Of a stretch of 64,000 bases of DNA, positions 43,958-53,610 are shown one piece after another. The first letter of the stretch is position 1. Every line of letters starts with the position of its first letter. The position numbers and the translations under genes are program-made. Under the pieces are notes generated by a model. The model was not told where the DNA came from and made no database searches. It saw only the letters and a list, made by a program, of their open reading frames with translations. Origin of the DNA: Prevotellamassilia timonensis (GTDB taxonomy: Bacteria; Bacteroidota; Bacteroidia; Bacteroidales; Bacteroidaceae); NCBI RefSeq assembly GCF_021531665.1, contig NZ_JADYUH010000005.1, positions 1 through 64,000 of the forward strand, in the 5' to 3' direction.

Positions 43958-45652
43958 ATGGCGACAGTTGACGACAAGAAGATAATCTTCTCCATGGTCG
44001 GGCTCTCAAAGACCATCCGACAAAACAACAAGCAAGTTCTCAAAAACATCTATCTCAGTTTCTTCTACGGTGCCAAAATTGGCATCATCGGTCTGAACGG
44101 CGCGGGAAAATCAACCCTGCTGAAAATCATCGCAGGGCTGGACCAAGACTACCAAGGCGAGGTGGTCTTCGCACCGGGCTACAGCGTGGGCTATCTGCCT
44201 CAGGACCCGCACCTTGATGACGAGAAAACCGTGCGCGAAATCGTGCAGGAAGGCGTCGCAGACGTGGTGGCAGCCCTGAAAGAGTATGAGGAAATCAACC
44301 AGAAGTTTGGATTGCCGGAATACTATGAGGACGAGAACAAAATGAACGAACTCTTCACCCGACAGGGCGAACTCCAGGACATCCTCGACGCCACCGACGC
44401 CTGGAACCTTGACTCGCGCCTCGACCGCGCCATGGCTGCGCTGCGCTGCCCGCCCGCAGACCGCATCGCCAAAAACCTCTCGGGAGGCGAAAGACGACGC
44501 GTCGCACTCTGCCGACTCCTGCTCCAAAAACCGGACGTGCTTCTCCTCGACGAACCCACCAACCACCTCGACGCAGAAAGCATCGACTGGCTGGAACAAC
44601 ACCTCAACCGCTACGAAGGAACGGTCATCGCCGTCACCCACGACCGCTACTTCCTCGACGACGTCGCCGGCTGGATTCTCGAACTTGACCGAGGAGAAGG
44701 GATTCCTTGGAAGGGAAACTATTCTTCCTGGCTCGAACAGAAAACCAAACGCCTCGAACAGGAAGAGAAAGCCGCCGGAAAACGACGCAAAACTTTGGAA
44801 CGAGAACTCGAATGGGTGCGCATGGCTCCCAAAGCAAGACAAGCCAAGGGGAAAGCCCGACTCAATTCCTACGAACGACTCCTGAGCGAAGACCAAAAGG
44901 AGAAGGAACAGCACTTGGAGATTTTCATTCCCAACGGACCGAGACTCGGCAACAAGGTGATTGAAGCACACCACGTCGCAAAAGCCTTTGACGACAAAGT
45001 GCTATATGAAGACCTCGACTTCACCCTGCCTCCCGCCGCCATCATCGGCGTCATCGGTCCCAACGGCGTGGGAAAAACCACACTCTTCCGCCTCATCATG
45101 GGACTCGAAACACCCGACAGCGGTACGTTTGAAACGGGCGAGACGGTGCGACTTGCCTACGTGGACCAGCAGCACAAAGACATCGACCCGGAGAAGTCTG
45201 TCTATGAGGTCATCTCCGGCGGCTCGGAACTCATGCGTCTCGGCGGACGCGACGTGAACGCCCGCGCCTATCTCAGCCGCTTCAACTTCTCCGGCGCAGA
45301 CCAGGAAAAGAAATGCGGCGTCCTCTCCGGCGGTGAACGAAACCGCCTGCAACTCGCCCTTGCCCTCAAACAGGAAGGCAACGTCCTGCTGCTCGACGAA
45401 CCGACCAACGACATCGACATCAACACGCTCCGCGCCTTGGAAGAAGGTCTTGAAGCCTTCGCCGGCTGCGCCGTCATCATCAGCCACGACCGCTGGTTCC
45501 TCGACCGCATCTGCACACACATCCTCTCCTTCGAAGGCGACGGCAAAGTATTCTTCTTTGAAGGTTCCTACACGGACTACGAAGCCAACAAAGCCAAACG
45601 CCTCGGCATCGAAGAGCCCAAGCGTCAACGCTACCGCAAGTTGGACGAATAA
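43958..45652 (+). CDS. ettA: Energy-dependent translational throttle protein EttA (ABC-F)
   Basis: A protein of 564 residues with two ATP-binding cassettes: Walker A GLNGAGKST and GPNGVGKTT, signatures LSGGERRRV and LSGGERNRL, Walker B LLLDEPTN twice. The linker carries basic residues expected of an arm that contacts the ribosome. EttA binds the ribosomal E site and gates early elongation according to ADP/ATP level. Length and the near-canonical N-terminus favour EttA over other ABC-F members. Confidence 0.92.
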   Translation: MATVDDKKIIFSMVGLSKTIRQNNKQVLKNIYLSFFYGAKIGIIGLNGAGKSTLLKIIAGLDQDYQGEVVFAPGYSVGYLPQDPHLDDEKTVREIVQEGVADVVAALKEYEEINQKFGLPEYYEDENKMNELFTRQGELQDILDATDAWNLDSRLDRAMAALRCPPADRIAKNLSGGERRRVALCRLLLQKPDVLLLDEPTNHLDAESIDWLEQHLNRYEGTVIAVTHDRYFLDDVAGWILELDRGEGIPWKGNYSSWLEQKTKRLEQEEKAAGKRRKTLERELEWVRMAPKARQAKGKARLNSYERLLSEDQKEKEQHLEIFIPNGPRLGNKVIEAHHVAKAFDDKVLYEDLDFTLPPAAIIGVIGPNGVGKTTLFRLIMGLETPDSGTFETGETVRLAYVDQQHKDIDPEKSVYEVISGGSELMRLGGRDVNARAYLSRFNFSGADQEKKCGVLSGGERNRLQLALALKQEGNVLLLDEPTNDIDINTLRALEEGLEAFAGCAVIISHDRWFLDRICTHILSFEGDGKVFFFEGSYTDYEANKAKRLGIEEPKRQRYRKLDE

Positions 45653-45720
45653 ACGGGTGTGCTATAGGGGCTATATATTATGGAATAAAAGCAATCAATC
45701 GTCAACTCCGCCTGATTTAC

Positions 45721-45800
45721 GGGGAGTGTCTTGAAAATTAGGTGGCAAAACATAAGCACCTTCTTTTGAACGCTCCTTATCCTGTAGTTTATAGAACCCC
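45721..45800. mobile_element. MITE-like family 1, short form (second site)
   Basis: An 80-base element from GGGGAGTGTCTTGAAAATTAGG to GTTTATAGAACCCC. It matches the reverse complement of 28117-28194 and lacks the central hairpin core. It ends 34 bases before the comEC start. Confidence 0.65.
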
Positions 45801-45834
45801 TCTTAAAGTACCCGCCCAAAAACTTTCTCTTTTC

Positions 45835-48012
45835 ATGTGGAAAATCAGACTGACTCCCTTTGAGCCCTTCCCACCGACCACGCTTCTGCGCCCTCTTTTG
45901 CTTTTGGCGTTCAGCATTTGGGTCGGCAGTCTGCTCCACACGACATTTTCTCCACAAACTTTTTTGGCAATTGCTCTTTCGGGAGCAGTTGCCTCTTTTG
46001 CTTTCGGACGCAAGGGGAAAGGCAGCATCGGGCGCGAAAGACTCTCCGCACTCTGCGCTGCCGTGACCTTCGTCGCCGCAGCGATTGCGCTGACGCTCCT
46101 CTCCTACTCCCGCGTACTGTTTCCCTGGTCCGAAGAGGCAGCCCTGCGGGTCGTGCAAGTCGAGAACGTGGTGAAAGAAACGGCGGACGAAATGCGCTGC
46201 GACGTCACCGTCATGAAAGGAGAAGGCGAAGGACACACCCTGCGCCTCACGCTGGAGGGGAAACCACGCCCGCAGGTCGGCGACTTGCTCGCCTTGAACG
46301 CCCAAGTCACCCTGCCCGGCGAAGAGAGCAAACAATGGAAGGGCTATCGCGACTTCCTCGTTCATCACGGCATCAGCGGCATCGCACACGTCAGCCCTAA
46401 ACGATGGAAACTCCTGCAGGGAGAGCCGCCGCTCAAACTGCGCCACCGTCTGGAAAGAATGCGGCGCAGCCTCGTGGAAACCTTTCACGCACACTTCGCA
46501 AAAACGGGGGCTGCCTTCCTCGCCGCACTGACGCTGGGCGACCGAAGCAGCCTCTCGGCGGAAACCCGCGAACTCTTCAGCCAAATGGGCGTGGCACACG
46601 TGTTGGCGCTCTCGGGACTGCACCTCGGCGTGCTCTTCACGCTTTTCCACTTTTTCGTCCGCCGCGAGAGAATGTCCCCTAAACTCTATCTGACGGCGGA
46701 GATTCTCTTCTTCCTCTGTCTCTGGCTTTTCGTCTTTCTCGCCGGTGCTTCGCTCTCTTTGCAGCGTGCAGCGACGATGTTCACCCTGATGCAACTCGGG
46801 CAATGGTTCCAGCGGGGCGGTCAAAGCGGCGACAACCTCTGTCTCGCGGCTTTCCTCATTTTGCTCTTCTCTCCCCTCTCGCTTTTTGACCTCGGCTTTC
46901 AACTTTCCGTGATTTCCGTGGCAGGCATCCTGGCAGGACAGCACTTCCTCTGGAGCCGCCTTATCCTCTCCCCCTTTCATCCGCTATATACCTTATTATA
47001 TAGTAAATCCAAAGAAAAGCAGACGAAGAAGGGAGCGTTCTTTTCCAAACTGAAGAACCGAATGCGCCTGCTGCTTCGGGAAACCCTCCTGCCGTTCCTC
47101 GCCATCTCGCTGACAGCGCAGCTGGTGACGATGCCGCTGGTGCTTTCCGTCTTTCACTTCGCCTCGCCCTACGCCCTCTTGTCCAACCTCCTCGCCGTCC
47201 CGGCGGTGACGCTGCTTCTGTTTTTCTCTCTCCTTTTTCTCTGCCTGCCGTTTGCCCGCCCTTGGTTGGCAGACGTCATGAGCGCAGTTTTGGACATGAC
47301 GGAGAAAGGACTTTCCGCCCTGTCCCGCCTGCCGGGCGCCACGTGGCAAATCCACGTTTCCGACATTTCGCTGTGGCTCGTTGCGCTCGGGCTCTTTTTC
47401 CTTTTCGTATTTCTGCTGACCCGTCGGAAACGCTTGTGGATAGGTTTGTTCGTGGTCTTCACCTCCGCCGGTCTGCTTTGGGAGAGCCGCGTTCGCTGGG
47501 AGGAACGGCGGCAGCCGCGCATCGAGATTTTCTCTTCCACGAAAACGCCCTCCATGTTGCTCGTGGCATCGGAATCCCACGCCTATCTTGTCTCCGGCGT
47601 CTCCCCCGACACCGTTCGCAACGCGACGGACATCTTCGGCGAGGAAGCAGCACGCGCCATCCTCCACACCGAGCCTCAAGTCGTGAAAAACGATTTCCGC
47701 GACCACTTCCTCATGCGCCGCCGCCAACACCTGCTCCTCGCGAACGTTTCAGTGGTCTGGGCAGACAGCACGGCACTGCACGCCGCTCCCCACGTGGTGG
47801 ACGTGCTGGTCGTGACGCCGGAGTGTCCGAAGAAAGCCTCCCAACTGCTCCTCACCTATCGCCCGCGCCGCGTTGTGCTCACCGGACGCCAGCCCGTCCG
47901 GTTCCGCACCGCCCTCCGCGAAGCCTGCGAAAAGGAACAGATTCCCTTCCACAACACGCAAACCGACGGAACCTTTGTCCTGCGTCTGCACAGCGAAGAA
48001 GGAGAAAGATAG
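45835..48012 (+). CDS. comEC: ComEC/Rec2-family DNA uptake protein
   Basis: A protein of 725 residues from the ATG at 45835. The N-terminal half includes a DUF4131-like region and the competence core with LGDRSSLSAETRELF, HVLALSGLHLGVLF and many membrane helices; a C-terminal soluble domain follows. ComEC forms the channel through which single-stranded DNA enters during transformation. The beta-lactamase-like metal motif is not obvious at the C-terminus. The stop codon lies inside a 19-bp repeat that also occurs at 52705. Confidence 0.85.
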   Translation: MWKIRLTPFEPFPPTTLLRPLLLLAFSIWVGSLLHTTFSPQTFLAIALSGAVASFAFGRKGKGSIGRERLSALCAAVTFVAAAIALTLLSYSRVLFPWSEEAALRVVQVENVVKETADEMRCDVTVMKGEGEGHTLRLTLEGKPRPQVGDLLALNAQVTLPGEESKQWKGYRDFLVHHGISGIAHVSPKRWKLLQGEPPLKLRHRLERMRRSLVETFHAHFAKTGAAFLAALTLGDRSSLSAETRELFSQMGVAHVLALSGLHLGVLFTLFHFFVRRERMSPKLYLTAEILFFLCLWLFVFLAGASLSLQRAATMFTLMQLGQWFQRGGQSGDNLCLAAFLILLFSPLSLFDLGFQLSVISVAGILAGQHFLWSRLILSPFHPLYTLLYSKSKEKQTKKGAFFSKLKNRMRLLLRETLLPFLAISLTAQLVTMPLVLSVFHFASPYALLSNLLAVPAVTLLLFFSLLFLCLPFARPWLADVMSAVLDMTEKGLSALSRLPGATWQIHVSDISLWLVALGLFFLFVFLLTRRKRLWIGLFVVFTSAGLLWESRVRWEERRQPRIEIFSSTKTPSMLLVASESHAYLVSGVSPDTVRNATDIFGEEAARAILHTEPQVVKNDFRDHFLMRRRQHLLLANVSVVWADSTALHAAPHVVDVLVVTPECPKKASQLLLTYRPRRVVLTGRQPVRFRTALREACEKEQIPFHNTQTDGTFVLRLHSEEGER

Positions 48013-48023
48013 AGGACACGCCC
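48005..48023. repeat. Left copy of a 19-bp direct repeat flanking the McrBC-like island
   Basis: AAAGATAGAGGACACGCCC spans the comEC stop codon (TAG at 48010-48012). An exact copy lies at 52705-52723, so the pair brackets about 4.7 kb including the restriction genes. This may be an attachment or recombination site. Confidence 0.6.
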
Positions 48024-48055
48024 CACGGTTTTTTCATCATAAGCAAGGCTCTATC

Positions 48056-48268
48056 ATGGTTATTCTGAAAAGTGTTGATACCTTTGCAGTGAGCTTAAGT
48101 GATGTTCTTTTCATCTCTAAGAACTCAAAATCACTCATCTCAACCCCAATTTTAGGACACCCAAACCAAGAACAATTGGCTGAGCGTGTGCGTCTCTTAC
48201 AAAAGGAGTTGCAGGAGACCAAACGTTTGATGGGAAAGGTGGGTGATGCAGAAAACTCACAAAGTTGA
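48056..48268 (+). pseudogene. C-terminal remnant with a coiled coil, possibly an XRE-type regulator
   Basis: The last 35 codons encode a coiled coil (QLAERVRLLQKELQETKRLMGK) of the sort that ends many Bacteroidetes helix-turn-helix regulators. The upstream part is not regulator-like: bases 48111-48163 match a degenerate end of MITE-like family 1, so an insertion seems to have replaced the N-terminus. It stops just before the methyltransferase-like fragment. Confidence 0.3.
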
Positions 48269-48292
48269 AAGAATGTTTTTAACATTGAGAGA

Positions 48293-48361
48293 ATAAACAT
48301 AAAGTTGAATCATCTTTTCGCTGGGATAGGCGGTGTGAGGCAATTAGTAAGAGACAAATAA
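48293..48361 (+). pseudogene. N-terminal fragment resembling a C5-cytosine methyltransferase
   Basis: An open stretch encodes INIKLNHLFAGIGGVRQLV and then stops. LFAGIGG is motif I of DNA cytosine-5 methyltransferases, where S-adenosylmethionine binds, and its place near the start is right for a Dcm-type gene. The rest of the gene is gone; the McrB-like gene begins 15 bases after. An ATG start is missing. Confidence 0.45.
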
Positions 48362-48376
48362 TAAAAGCAAAGGATT

Positions 48377-50014
48377 ATGGACACGAAAAGTGAATACAAT
48401 AAGGAGTTTTTTGTCAAGGAATTGGTCTCGTTGTTTACCGATTCCAATATTGCCATTACTGCAGCAGGTGGAATTTTTACATTTAAGTATGGACATTATA
48501 TTGTCGACAAATATACTCCGACGGAATTGATGGAGGCGGCACACAATGCTGACAGTCGAGTAAAAGCGAGATATGCAGCCGAACTGAATGCAGCATTCTT
48601 AATGTTTAAATATTTCAAGAAGCATCCAGATGAATTTGTGTTGGGTAAGCAACAGACTGAGCCTCGAAAATATACAATAAATTGTACACATCGACCTTCC
48701 ACATCCCCCTACCTCACCGCCATCCGCACCAAGCCCTTCCTTCTTCTTGCCGGCATTTCCGGCACAGGCAAGAGTCGAATCGTGCGGGAGTTCGCTTTCA
48801 AGTCGTGTCCAAAGTGTTTGCAGGACAAGGCGGGCACCACGCCGGGAAACTACTGCATGATTGAGGTGAAGCCAAATTGGCATGACTCGACAGAGTTGTT
48901 GGGGTATTACAGCCGGTTGGGCAAGGCGGGGTATCAGTTCACGAAGTTCGTCAAGTTCCTGGTGAAAGCAAAGATGTTCCCCAACGTTCCCTTCTTCGTT
49001 TGTCTGGACGAGATGAACCTGGCACCTGTCGAACAGTACTTTGCGGAGATTCTGAGCATACTGGAAACACGCAAGCATCCGAAGAATCCGGAAACAGGCG
49101 AGGTGGACATGAGTCTCGTCAAAACCGAGCCCATCATCGATGCGCAGTATTTCCGCGAACTATCTCCCATGCCCCTCGCAAAGAATGCCCATACGGGAGA
49201 GCTTTTCAGCAGTAAGCTGACCGACAGGGACATCTACCTCAAACTCTTTGACATCGACACCGAAAGCGACATCAACGAAGAGGTGGGCAGCCGCACAGAA
49301 CTGACCACGGAAGGTCTCACCCTTCCCGACAATGTCGTCATCATCGGTACGGTCAACATGGACGACACCACACACCAGTTCTCCCGCAAGGTGATTGACC
49401 GTGCTATGACCATTGAAATGAATGGAGGCAATTTGCGCAACATGTTCGGTGGCAGCCGGGACTTGGACTATCTGCCCGAGGAAGAACAGCAACACTGGCA
49501 GCATGCTTTCACTCGCCACTATGTGACGGCAGACGAGGTGCTGGAGGCACATCCGGATGTCGCAGAAGAACTGATGGAAGAACTTCCCGCACAGTTGGAA
49601 GCCATCAACAAGGCGTTGAAAGGCACTCCCTTCGAAGTGAGTTATCGCGTGCTGAATGAACTGACCATCATGGTGGGCGTGATGCTCGACGAAGGCAAGA
49701 CGCCGGAGGAAGCCATCGCACAATCCGTGAACCACATCCTGCTGATGAAGATTCTGCCGCGCATGGAGGGCGATGCGGAAATGTTTGCCTTGTCAAGAGA
49801 ATATAAGAACAAGATGGGTGTTTCTCACGACAACCGCCTGGAATGGCTGAAAGAGTTGGCTCCGAACCTCAACGAGCCTTCCCTCGACACCGCATCGGAC
49901 GATGCCGGCGCAGAAGAGCCGGCGGACAAGGAACATCCACAGACAGCCAAGGAGAAGATAGAAGAAATGATTGACAGACTGAACAATCAGGAGTTCACCC
50001 GGTTCTGGCCGTAA
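48377..50014 (+). CDS. McrB-like AAA+ GTPase of a type IV restriction system
   Basis: A protein of 545 residues. Residues 1-110 form a variable N-terminal domain with no clear DNA-reader motif. The AAA module has Walker A GISGTGKS, Walker B VCLDEMNL and the McrB-type segment GTVNMDDTTHQFSRKVIDRA in place of MNTAD-R. A C-terminal charged extension (PADKEHPQTAKEKIEEM) may contact the partner. McrB-type rings translocate DNA and activate McrC to cut modified DNA. The partner gene follows 12 bases later. Confidence 0.85.
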   Translation: MDTKSEYNKEFFVKELVSLFTDSNIAITAAGGIFTFKYGHYIVDKYTPTELMEAAHNADSRVKARYAAELNAAFLMFKYFKKHPDEFVLGKQQTEPRKYTINCTHRPSTSPYLTAIRTKPFLLLAGISGTGKSRIVREFAFKSCPKCLQDKAGTTPGNYCMIEVKPNWHDSTELLGYYSRLGKAGYQFTKFVKFLVKAKMFPNVPFFVCLDEMNLAPVEQYFAEILSILETRKHPKNPETGEVDMSLVKTEPIIDAQYFRELSPMPLAKNAHTGELFSSKLTDRDIYLKLFDIDTESDINEEVGSRTELTTEGLTLPDNVVIIGTVNMDDTTHQFSRKVIDRAMTIEMNGGNLRNMFGGSRDLDYLPEEEQQHWQHAFTRHYVTADEVLEAHPDVAEELMEELPAQLEAINKALKGTPFEVSYRVLNELTIMVGVMLDEGKTPEEAIAQSVNHILLMKILPRMEGDAEMFALSREYKNKMGVSHDNRLEWLKELAPNLNEPSLDTASDDAGAEEPADKEHPQTAKEKIEEMIDRLNNQEFTRFWP

Positions 50015-50026
50015 CCGTACAGACTC

Positions 50027-52462
50027 ATGCAGACAGAGGTTTTAAGATTCACCCATCCCGACTATGAAGTCATTGTCCGCACGCAGGACATCGGCTACTC
50101 GTGGGAACGCTTCAAGGGACGCATCAATTATTCGAGGAGAGAAAATCCCATGATTGAAGCGCCGGAGGCATATTGCCGCTATGCCTCAAAAGATGAATGT
50201 GAACTTTGTCTGTACAGCCCGATGACGGGAAGGCAGACCAACGAGGAGGCGGAGACAAGGCTCGAAGCCGGCAAGGTGTGGGAGAAGTTGTGGCCTGTCG
50301 TCTTCGAAACCTGCAAATATCAAGTACGTTTGCTCTTCCACGGGGTGGACAAAGACTCCGTGCCGGAAATCCGACACGTCAGAAAAGACATCGAGGACAG
50401 TTTCTTTCTGGATGAAGAACTGAGCGGAAGGGAAGAAAAAAGCCTCACGGGTGAGTTGGACTTCCTGAATGAACCGGGCGTGTTCAAACTGGATTTCTCC
50501 TATCAGAAGAACGGTGTCCGCAAAGACAGCTACGTGACATTCGATGTTGTGTCGCCCAAACTCGACACAAAAAACGACTACAAGTCTCTGTTGCGGGAAG
50601 TCAACGAGGAATATGAAAACGTCATCTATCGCTATCTGAGCATCACGCTTCAGCAGTTCAGTCGGGGTCGAATCAACACCGATGCCACGTGGATGGCTGC
50701 ATTTCAAAGCGTGGTGGAGGACTATGTGAAGAACGTGAAACGCGTGATTCAGAACCCTCATTCGCAGATTGTGCGCTTCCGCACCTCCCGAAAAGCAGAA
50801 CAAATCAAGCACTGGACGCCTGCCATGGAGGAACGCTATGGCGAGGTGGAGAAGGAGGGTAAGTTGGAAGAGCATCACTTTGGCTATCATGAAGTGCGCT
50901 CCACCCATGACACGCTGGAGAACCGATTTGTGAAACATACGCTTCAAAGCATTGGTCGACGGCTCTCGTCCGTGATTGCCACCGTGCTCAGTTCCTCGCA
51001 AGAAGAACTCTCAGAACGACACCGACGGATGTGGACAAACCATCAGGAGGCTCTGAGAAAACTGTCGAAACATCCTTTCTTCAAAACCGTGAGCCGCTTC
51101 GACGGCATGAAACAGGAAAGTCTCGTGCTGCAAAGTCGACCGGGCTACCAGCAGATATATAAGGACTGGCTGAAACTGAAACGAGGCATTGACCTGTATA
51201 ATGGCGCGGCAAACATCGGTACGCTGCAAATCTGGGAAATCTATGAACTGTGGTGCTTCATCAAAATGAAGAAACTCGTGGCGGATGCCATGGGCATTGA
51301 CCACCACAAACCCTCACACGAACAACTCGTGACGGAACCGAAGGGAACGCTGCTCAACCCGTTCACAAATTCCTCCTTGGAACACATCGTGGAATATCGC
51401 TATCCCCAAGCAGAGGAAAATGACACGGAAGAACGCAAGGCGCAGCTGGCAGCACACGCGGGGGACGTGGTGACGCTTCACTATCAACACACGTTCAACC
51501 GCACGAGCGGTCGAGAGGACTATGGCATGGGCATCCACACGGCAACCACAGAACAACGCCCGGACATCGTGCTGAACATCCGCAAGGAAACCGGCGAAGT
51601 GGTGCTGACCTATCTCTATGATGCGAAATACCGTGTCATCAACGACAAAAAACTCGACCGTGATTTCGAGGAGCAGGATATCGCCGAAATGGGCGTCCTC
51701 CCGGGAGGAGACTATCCGCCGACGGACGCCATCAACCAGATGCACCGCTACCGCGATGCCATCTACTACAGCAAAGAGCATGAACCCTATCGTGCCAAAG
51801 AAATCATCGGCGGCTATATTCTCTTCCCCGGACGTGGCAGTGATGAATACATCCGGCAGCGCTACTACAGTGCGAGTGTGGAGAGCGTGAACATCGGCGC
51901 TTTCCCGCTGCTACCCCACAGCGACTCCCTGCTGCGCGACCATCTGGCTGACATTCTGATGCGATTCACGGCAGCAGATGCGCATGTGGCGAAAGCCAAG
52001 CCGCAACGCACACTGGCTTACGTCACCGAAGAAGAGAAAGCAGGAATGATGCCGGACGATTTGGTGATGGTGGCTGTGGCAGGCAGTGAGGAGAAACGGC
52101 AGTGGACGTTTGACCGTCTTTGGTATAACATACCCTTGGAAAAAATTGCCGATTCACCGTGGAATCAGGCGAAATATCTGCTTCTCTATGTCAAGGGAGA
52201 GAAATTCGTGGGAAACCTCTGTAAGATTGTCCGCACCAATCACGACGTGTGGACAAAGGAAAAGTTGGAAGGAGAGAACTATCCGGGCACTCCCCAGCAT
52301 CCGGCTTATTTCATGATTCGAATAAGGAAAGCCAAAGATACGGACGTCGAACTACAAAAATATCAATTCAACGTCAAGGACATCCCCGACAGGTATTGGG
52401 GAAACGAACGCAAGCCATTCATGCTGGTCAAACTGAGTGTTTTGAAGAAAATGAAACTGTAA
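50027..52462 (+). CDS. McrC-like DUF2357 protein with a PD-(D/E)XK nuclease
   Basis: A protein of 811 residues. The N-terminal half matches DUF2357-type proteins (helical, with EVRSTHDTLENRFVKH). Around residues 512-533 RPDIVL, a strand and YLYDAKYR form the PD-(D/E)XK nuclease site. The last 170 residues (AYVTEEEKAGMM...) form a separate mixed domain that might sense the DNA; this is speculative. It pairs with the McrB-like ring. The N-terminal region is too long for a simple McrC. Confidence 0.75.
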   Translation: MQTEVLRFTHPDYEVIVRTQDIGYSWERFKGRINYSRRENPMIEAPEAYCRYASKDECELCLYSPMTGRQTNEEAETRLEAGKVWEKLWPVVFETCKYQVRLLFHGVDKDSVPEIRHVRKDIEDSFFLDEELSGREEKSLTGELDFLNEPGVFKLDFSYQKNGVRKDSYVTFDVVSPKLDTKNDYKSLLREVNEEYENVIYRYLSITLQQFSRGRINTDATWMAAFQSVVEDYVKNVKRVIQNPHSQIVRFRTSRKAEQIKHWTPAMEERYGEVEKEGKLEEHHFGYHEVRSTHDTLENRFVKHTLQSIGRRLSSVIATVLSSSQEELSERHRRMWTNHQEALRKLSKHPFFKTVSRFDGMKQESLVLQSRPGYQQIYKDWLKLKRGIDLYNGAANIGTLQIWEIYELWCFIKMKKLVADAMGIDHHKPSHEQLVTEPKGTLLNPFTNSSLEHIVEYRYPQAEENDTEERKAQLAAHAGDVVTLHYQHTFNRTSGREDYGMGIHTATTEQRPDIVLNIRKETGEVVLTYLYDAKYRVINDKKLDRDFEEQDIAEMGVLPGGDYPPTDAINQMHRYRDAIYYSKEHEPYRAKEIIGGYILFPGRGSDEYIRQRYYSASVESVNIGAFPLLPHSDSLLRDHLADILMRFTAADAHVAKAKPQRTLAYVTEEEKAGMMPDDLVMVAVAGSEEKRQWTFDRLWYNIPLEKIADSPWNQAKYLLLYVKGEKFVGNLCKIVRTNHDVWTKEKLEGENYPGTPQHPAYFMIRIRKAKDTDVELQKYQFNVKDIPDRYWGNERKPFMLVKLSVLKKMKL

Positions 52463-52704
52463 AAAATGTGGTTGCCCGCAGTCCGCAGCGGTCGGATGTA
52501 CCGACGGAGAAGCAGGACTTACTTGACGCCTATTTGACAGTCGAATGGGTGTAATGACTCAACGATGACGTAGGATGTGGAGGTAAAGTTTTTGGAGACT
52601 ACGCGGTGACGATGGTCTCTAACGCTGCTTGAATGCTTACCTGACGCTGTCGGACGGCACGCGGTGGTAGGGTTCGTACCCTTGTTTAACCCTACACTAT
52701 ACAT

Positions 52705-52723
52705 AAAGATAGAGGACACGCCC
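52705..52723. repeat. Right copy of the 19-bp direct repeat
   Basis: AAAGATAGAGGACACGCCC is identical to 48005-48023. It follows CCCTACACTATACATA, a segment resembling the ends of the mosaic repeats. The remainder of 52463-52836 shows nothing else recognised, except a possible -7 box TAAATTTG at about 52768. Confidence 0.6.
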
Positions 52724-52836
52724 AAACTTTTTGCCGTGCGCAACCCGCTAAATCAACCCGATTGTCTAAATTTGCAAAGCAAACATTTCTCGGGCGGCGC
52801 GTGCCACACTCTCTTCCACGCCCCCCACACAGCACA

Positions 52837-53082
52837 ATGGAATTCAAAAGCCACTACACAAAAGAAGAAATCGAAGAAGCGGAAGCCTGGCTTCAAGAAC
52901 GATGGGACAAACTGCCAAGTGACTTCCAGTTGGACGAAGCCACCAAAATCACGGACTTGAAACGCACACTCGAAAACCTGATTCACATCGCCAAAGAGTT
53001 GCACAACAATCCGACCTACACCGGACAAATCTTCCTCCTCTTCAAAATCAAAGACAAACTCCAAGAAGACGGAATCGACTGA
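52837..53082 (+). CDS. Small acidic protein (possibly DUF6965 family)
   Basis: A protein of 81 residues from the ATG at 52837. It reads LPSDFQLDEATKITDLKRTLEN then a helix, similar to my memory of the DUF6965 pattern in Bacteroidetes. It lies 25 bases upstream of bcp. Function unknown; XseB was considered but the usual motif is absent. Confidence 0.5.
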   Translation: MEFKSHYTKEEIEEAEAWLQERWDKLPSDFQLDEATKITDLKRTLENLIHIAKELHNNPTYTGQIFLLFKIKDKLQEDGID

Positions 53083-53107
53083 CTCCGCTTCCTCATTCCT
53101 CCATCTC

Positions 53108-53584
53108 ATGTTGCAAAAAGGTGAACTCGCTCCCGAACTCTCGGGGCTCGACGAAAATGGCTGCGAACTGAAAATCTCTGACTTCCGCGGCAAAACGCTC
53201 ATCGTCTATTTCTATCCCAAAGACAGCACACCGGGCTGCACCGCCGAGGCGTGCAACTTCCGTGACCACCACTCCGAACTCCTCCGGGCAGGCTGCGAGG
53301 TCATTGGCGTCAGCATTGATTCTGCCGCCTCCCACCTCCGCTTCATCGCCAAGCAGGAACTGAACTTCCACCTCGTGGCTGACACCGACAAGAAATGGGT
53401 CGAAGCCTTCGGCGTCTGGGGAGAAAAGAAAATGTATGGAAGAAGTTATATGGGGACGTTCCGCACCACCTTCATCATTGACGCCGAAGGACGCATCGCC
53501 CACGTCTTCGCCCCCTCCGACATCAAAACCAAAACACACGCCGAGCAAGTCCTCAAATGGCTCAAAGCAGAAGAAAAGGCGTGA
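53108..53584 (+). CDS. bcp: Thioredoxin-dependent thiol peroxidase (Bcp/PrxQ)
   Basis: A protein of 158 residues of typical length. The active site is DSTPGCTAEACNFRD, with peroxidatic Cys44 and a possible resolving Cys49, and an FYPKD strand precedes it. Bcp reduces peroxides and organic hydroperoxides in the cytosol. It is followed by the family 1 MITE and recA. Confidence 0.93.
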   Translation: MLQKGELAPELSGLDENGCELKISDFRGKTLIVYFYPKDSTPGCTAEACNFRDHHSELLRAGCEVIGVSIDSAASHLRFIAKQELNFHLVADTDKKWVEAFGVWGEKKMYGRSYMGTFRTTFIIDAEGRIAHVFAPSDIKTKTHAEQVLKWLKAEEKA

Positions 53585-53610
53585 GAGAAAAACATCGCAT
53601 AATCAATACA

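Noticed and set aside
52837-53082. XseB (exonuclease VII small subunit)
   Set aside because: Length fits, but the XseB motif is absent and no xseA is adjacent.
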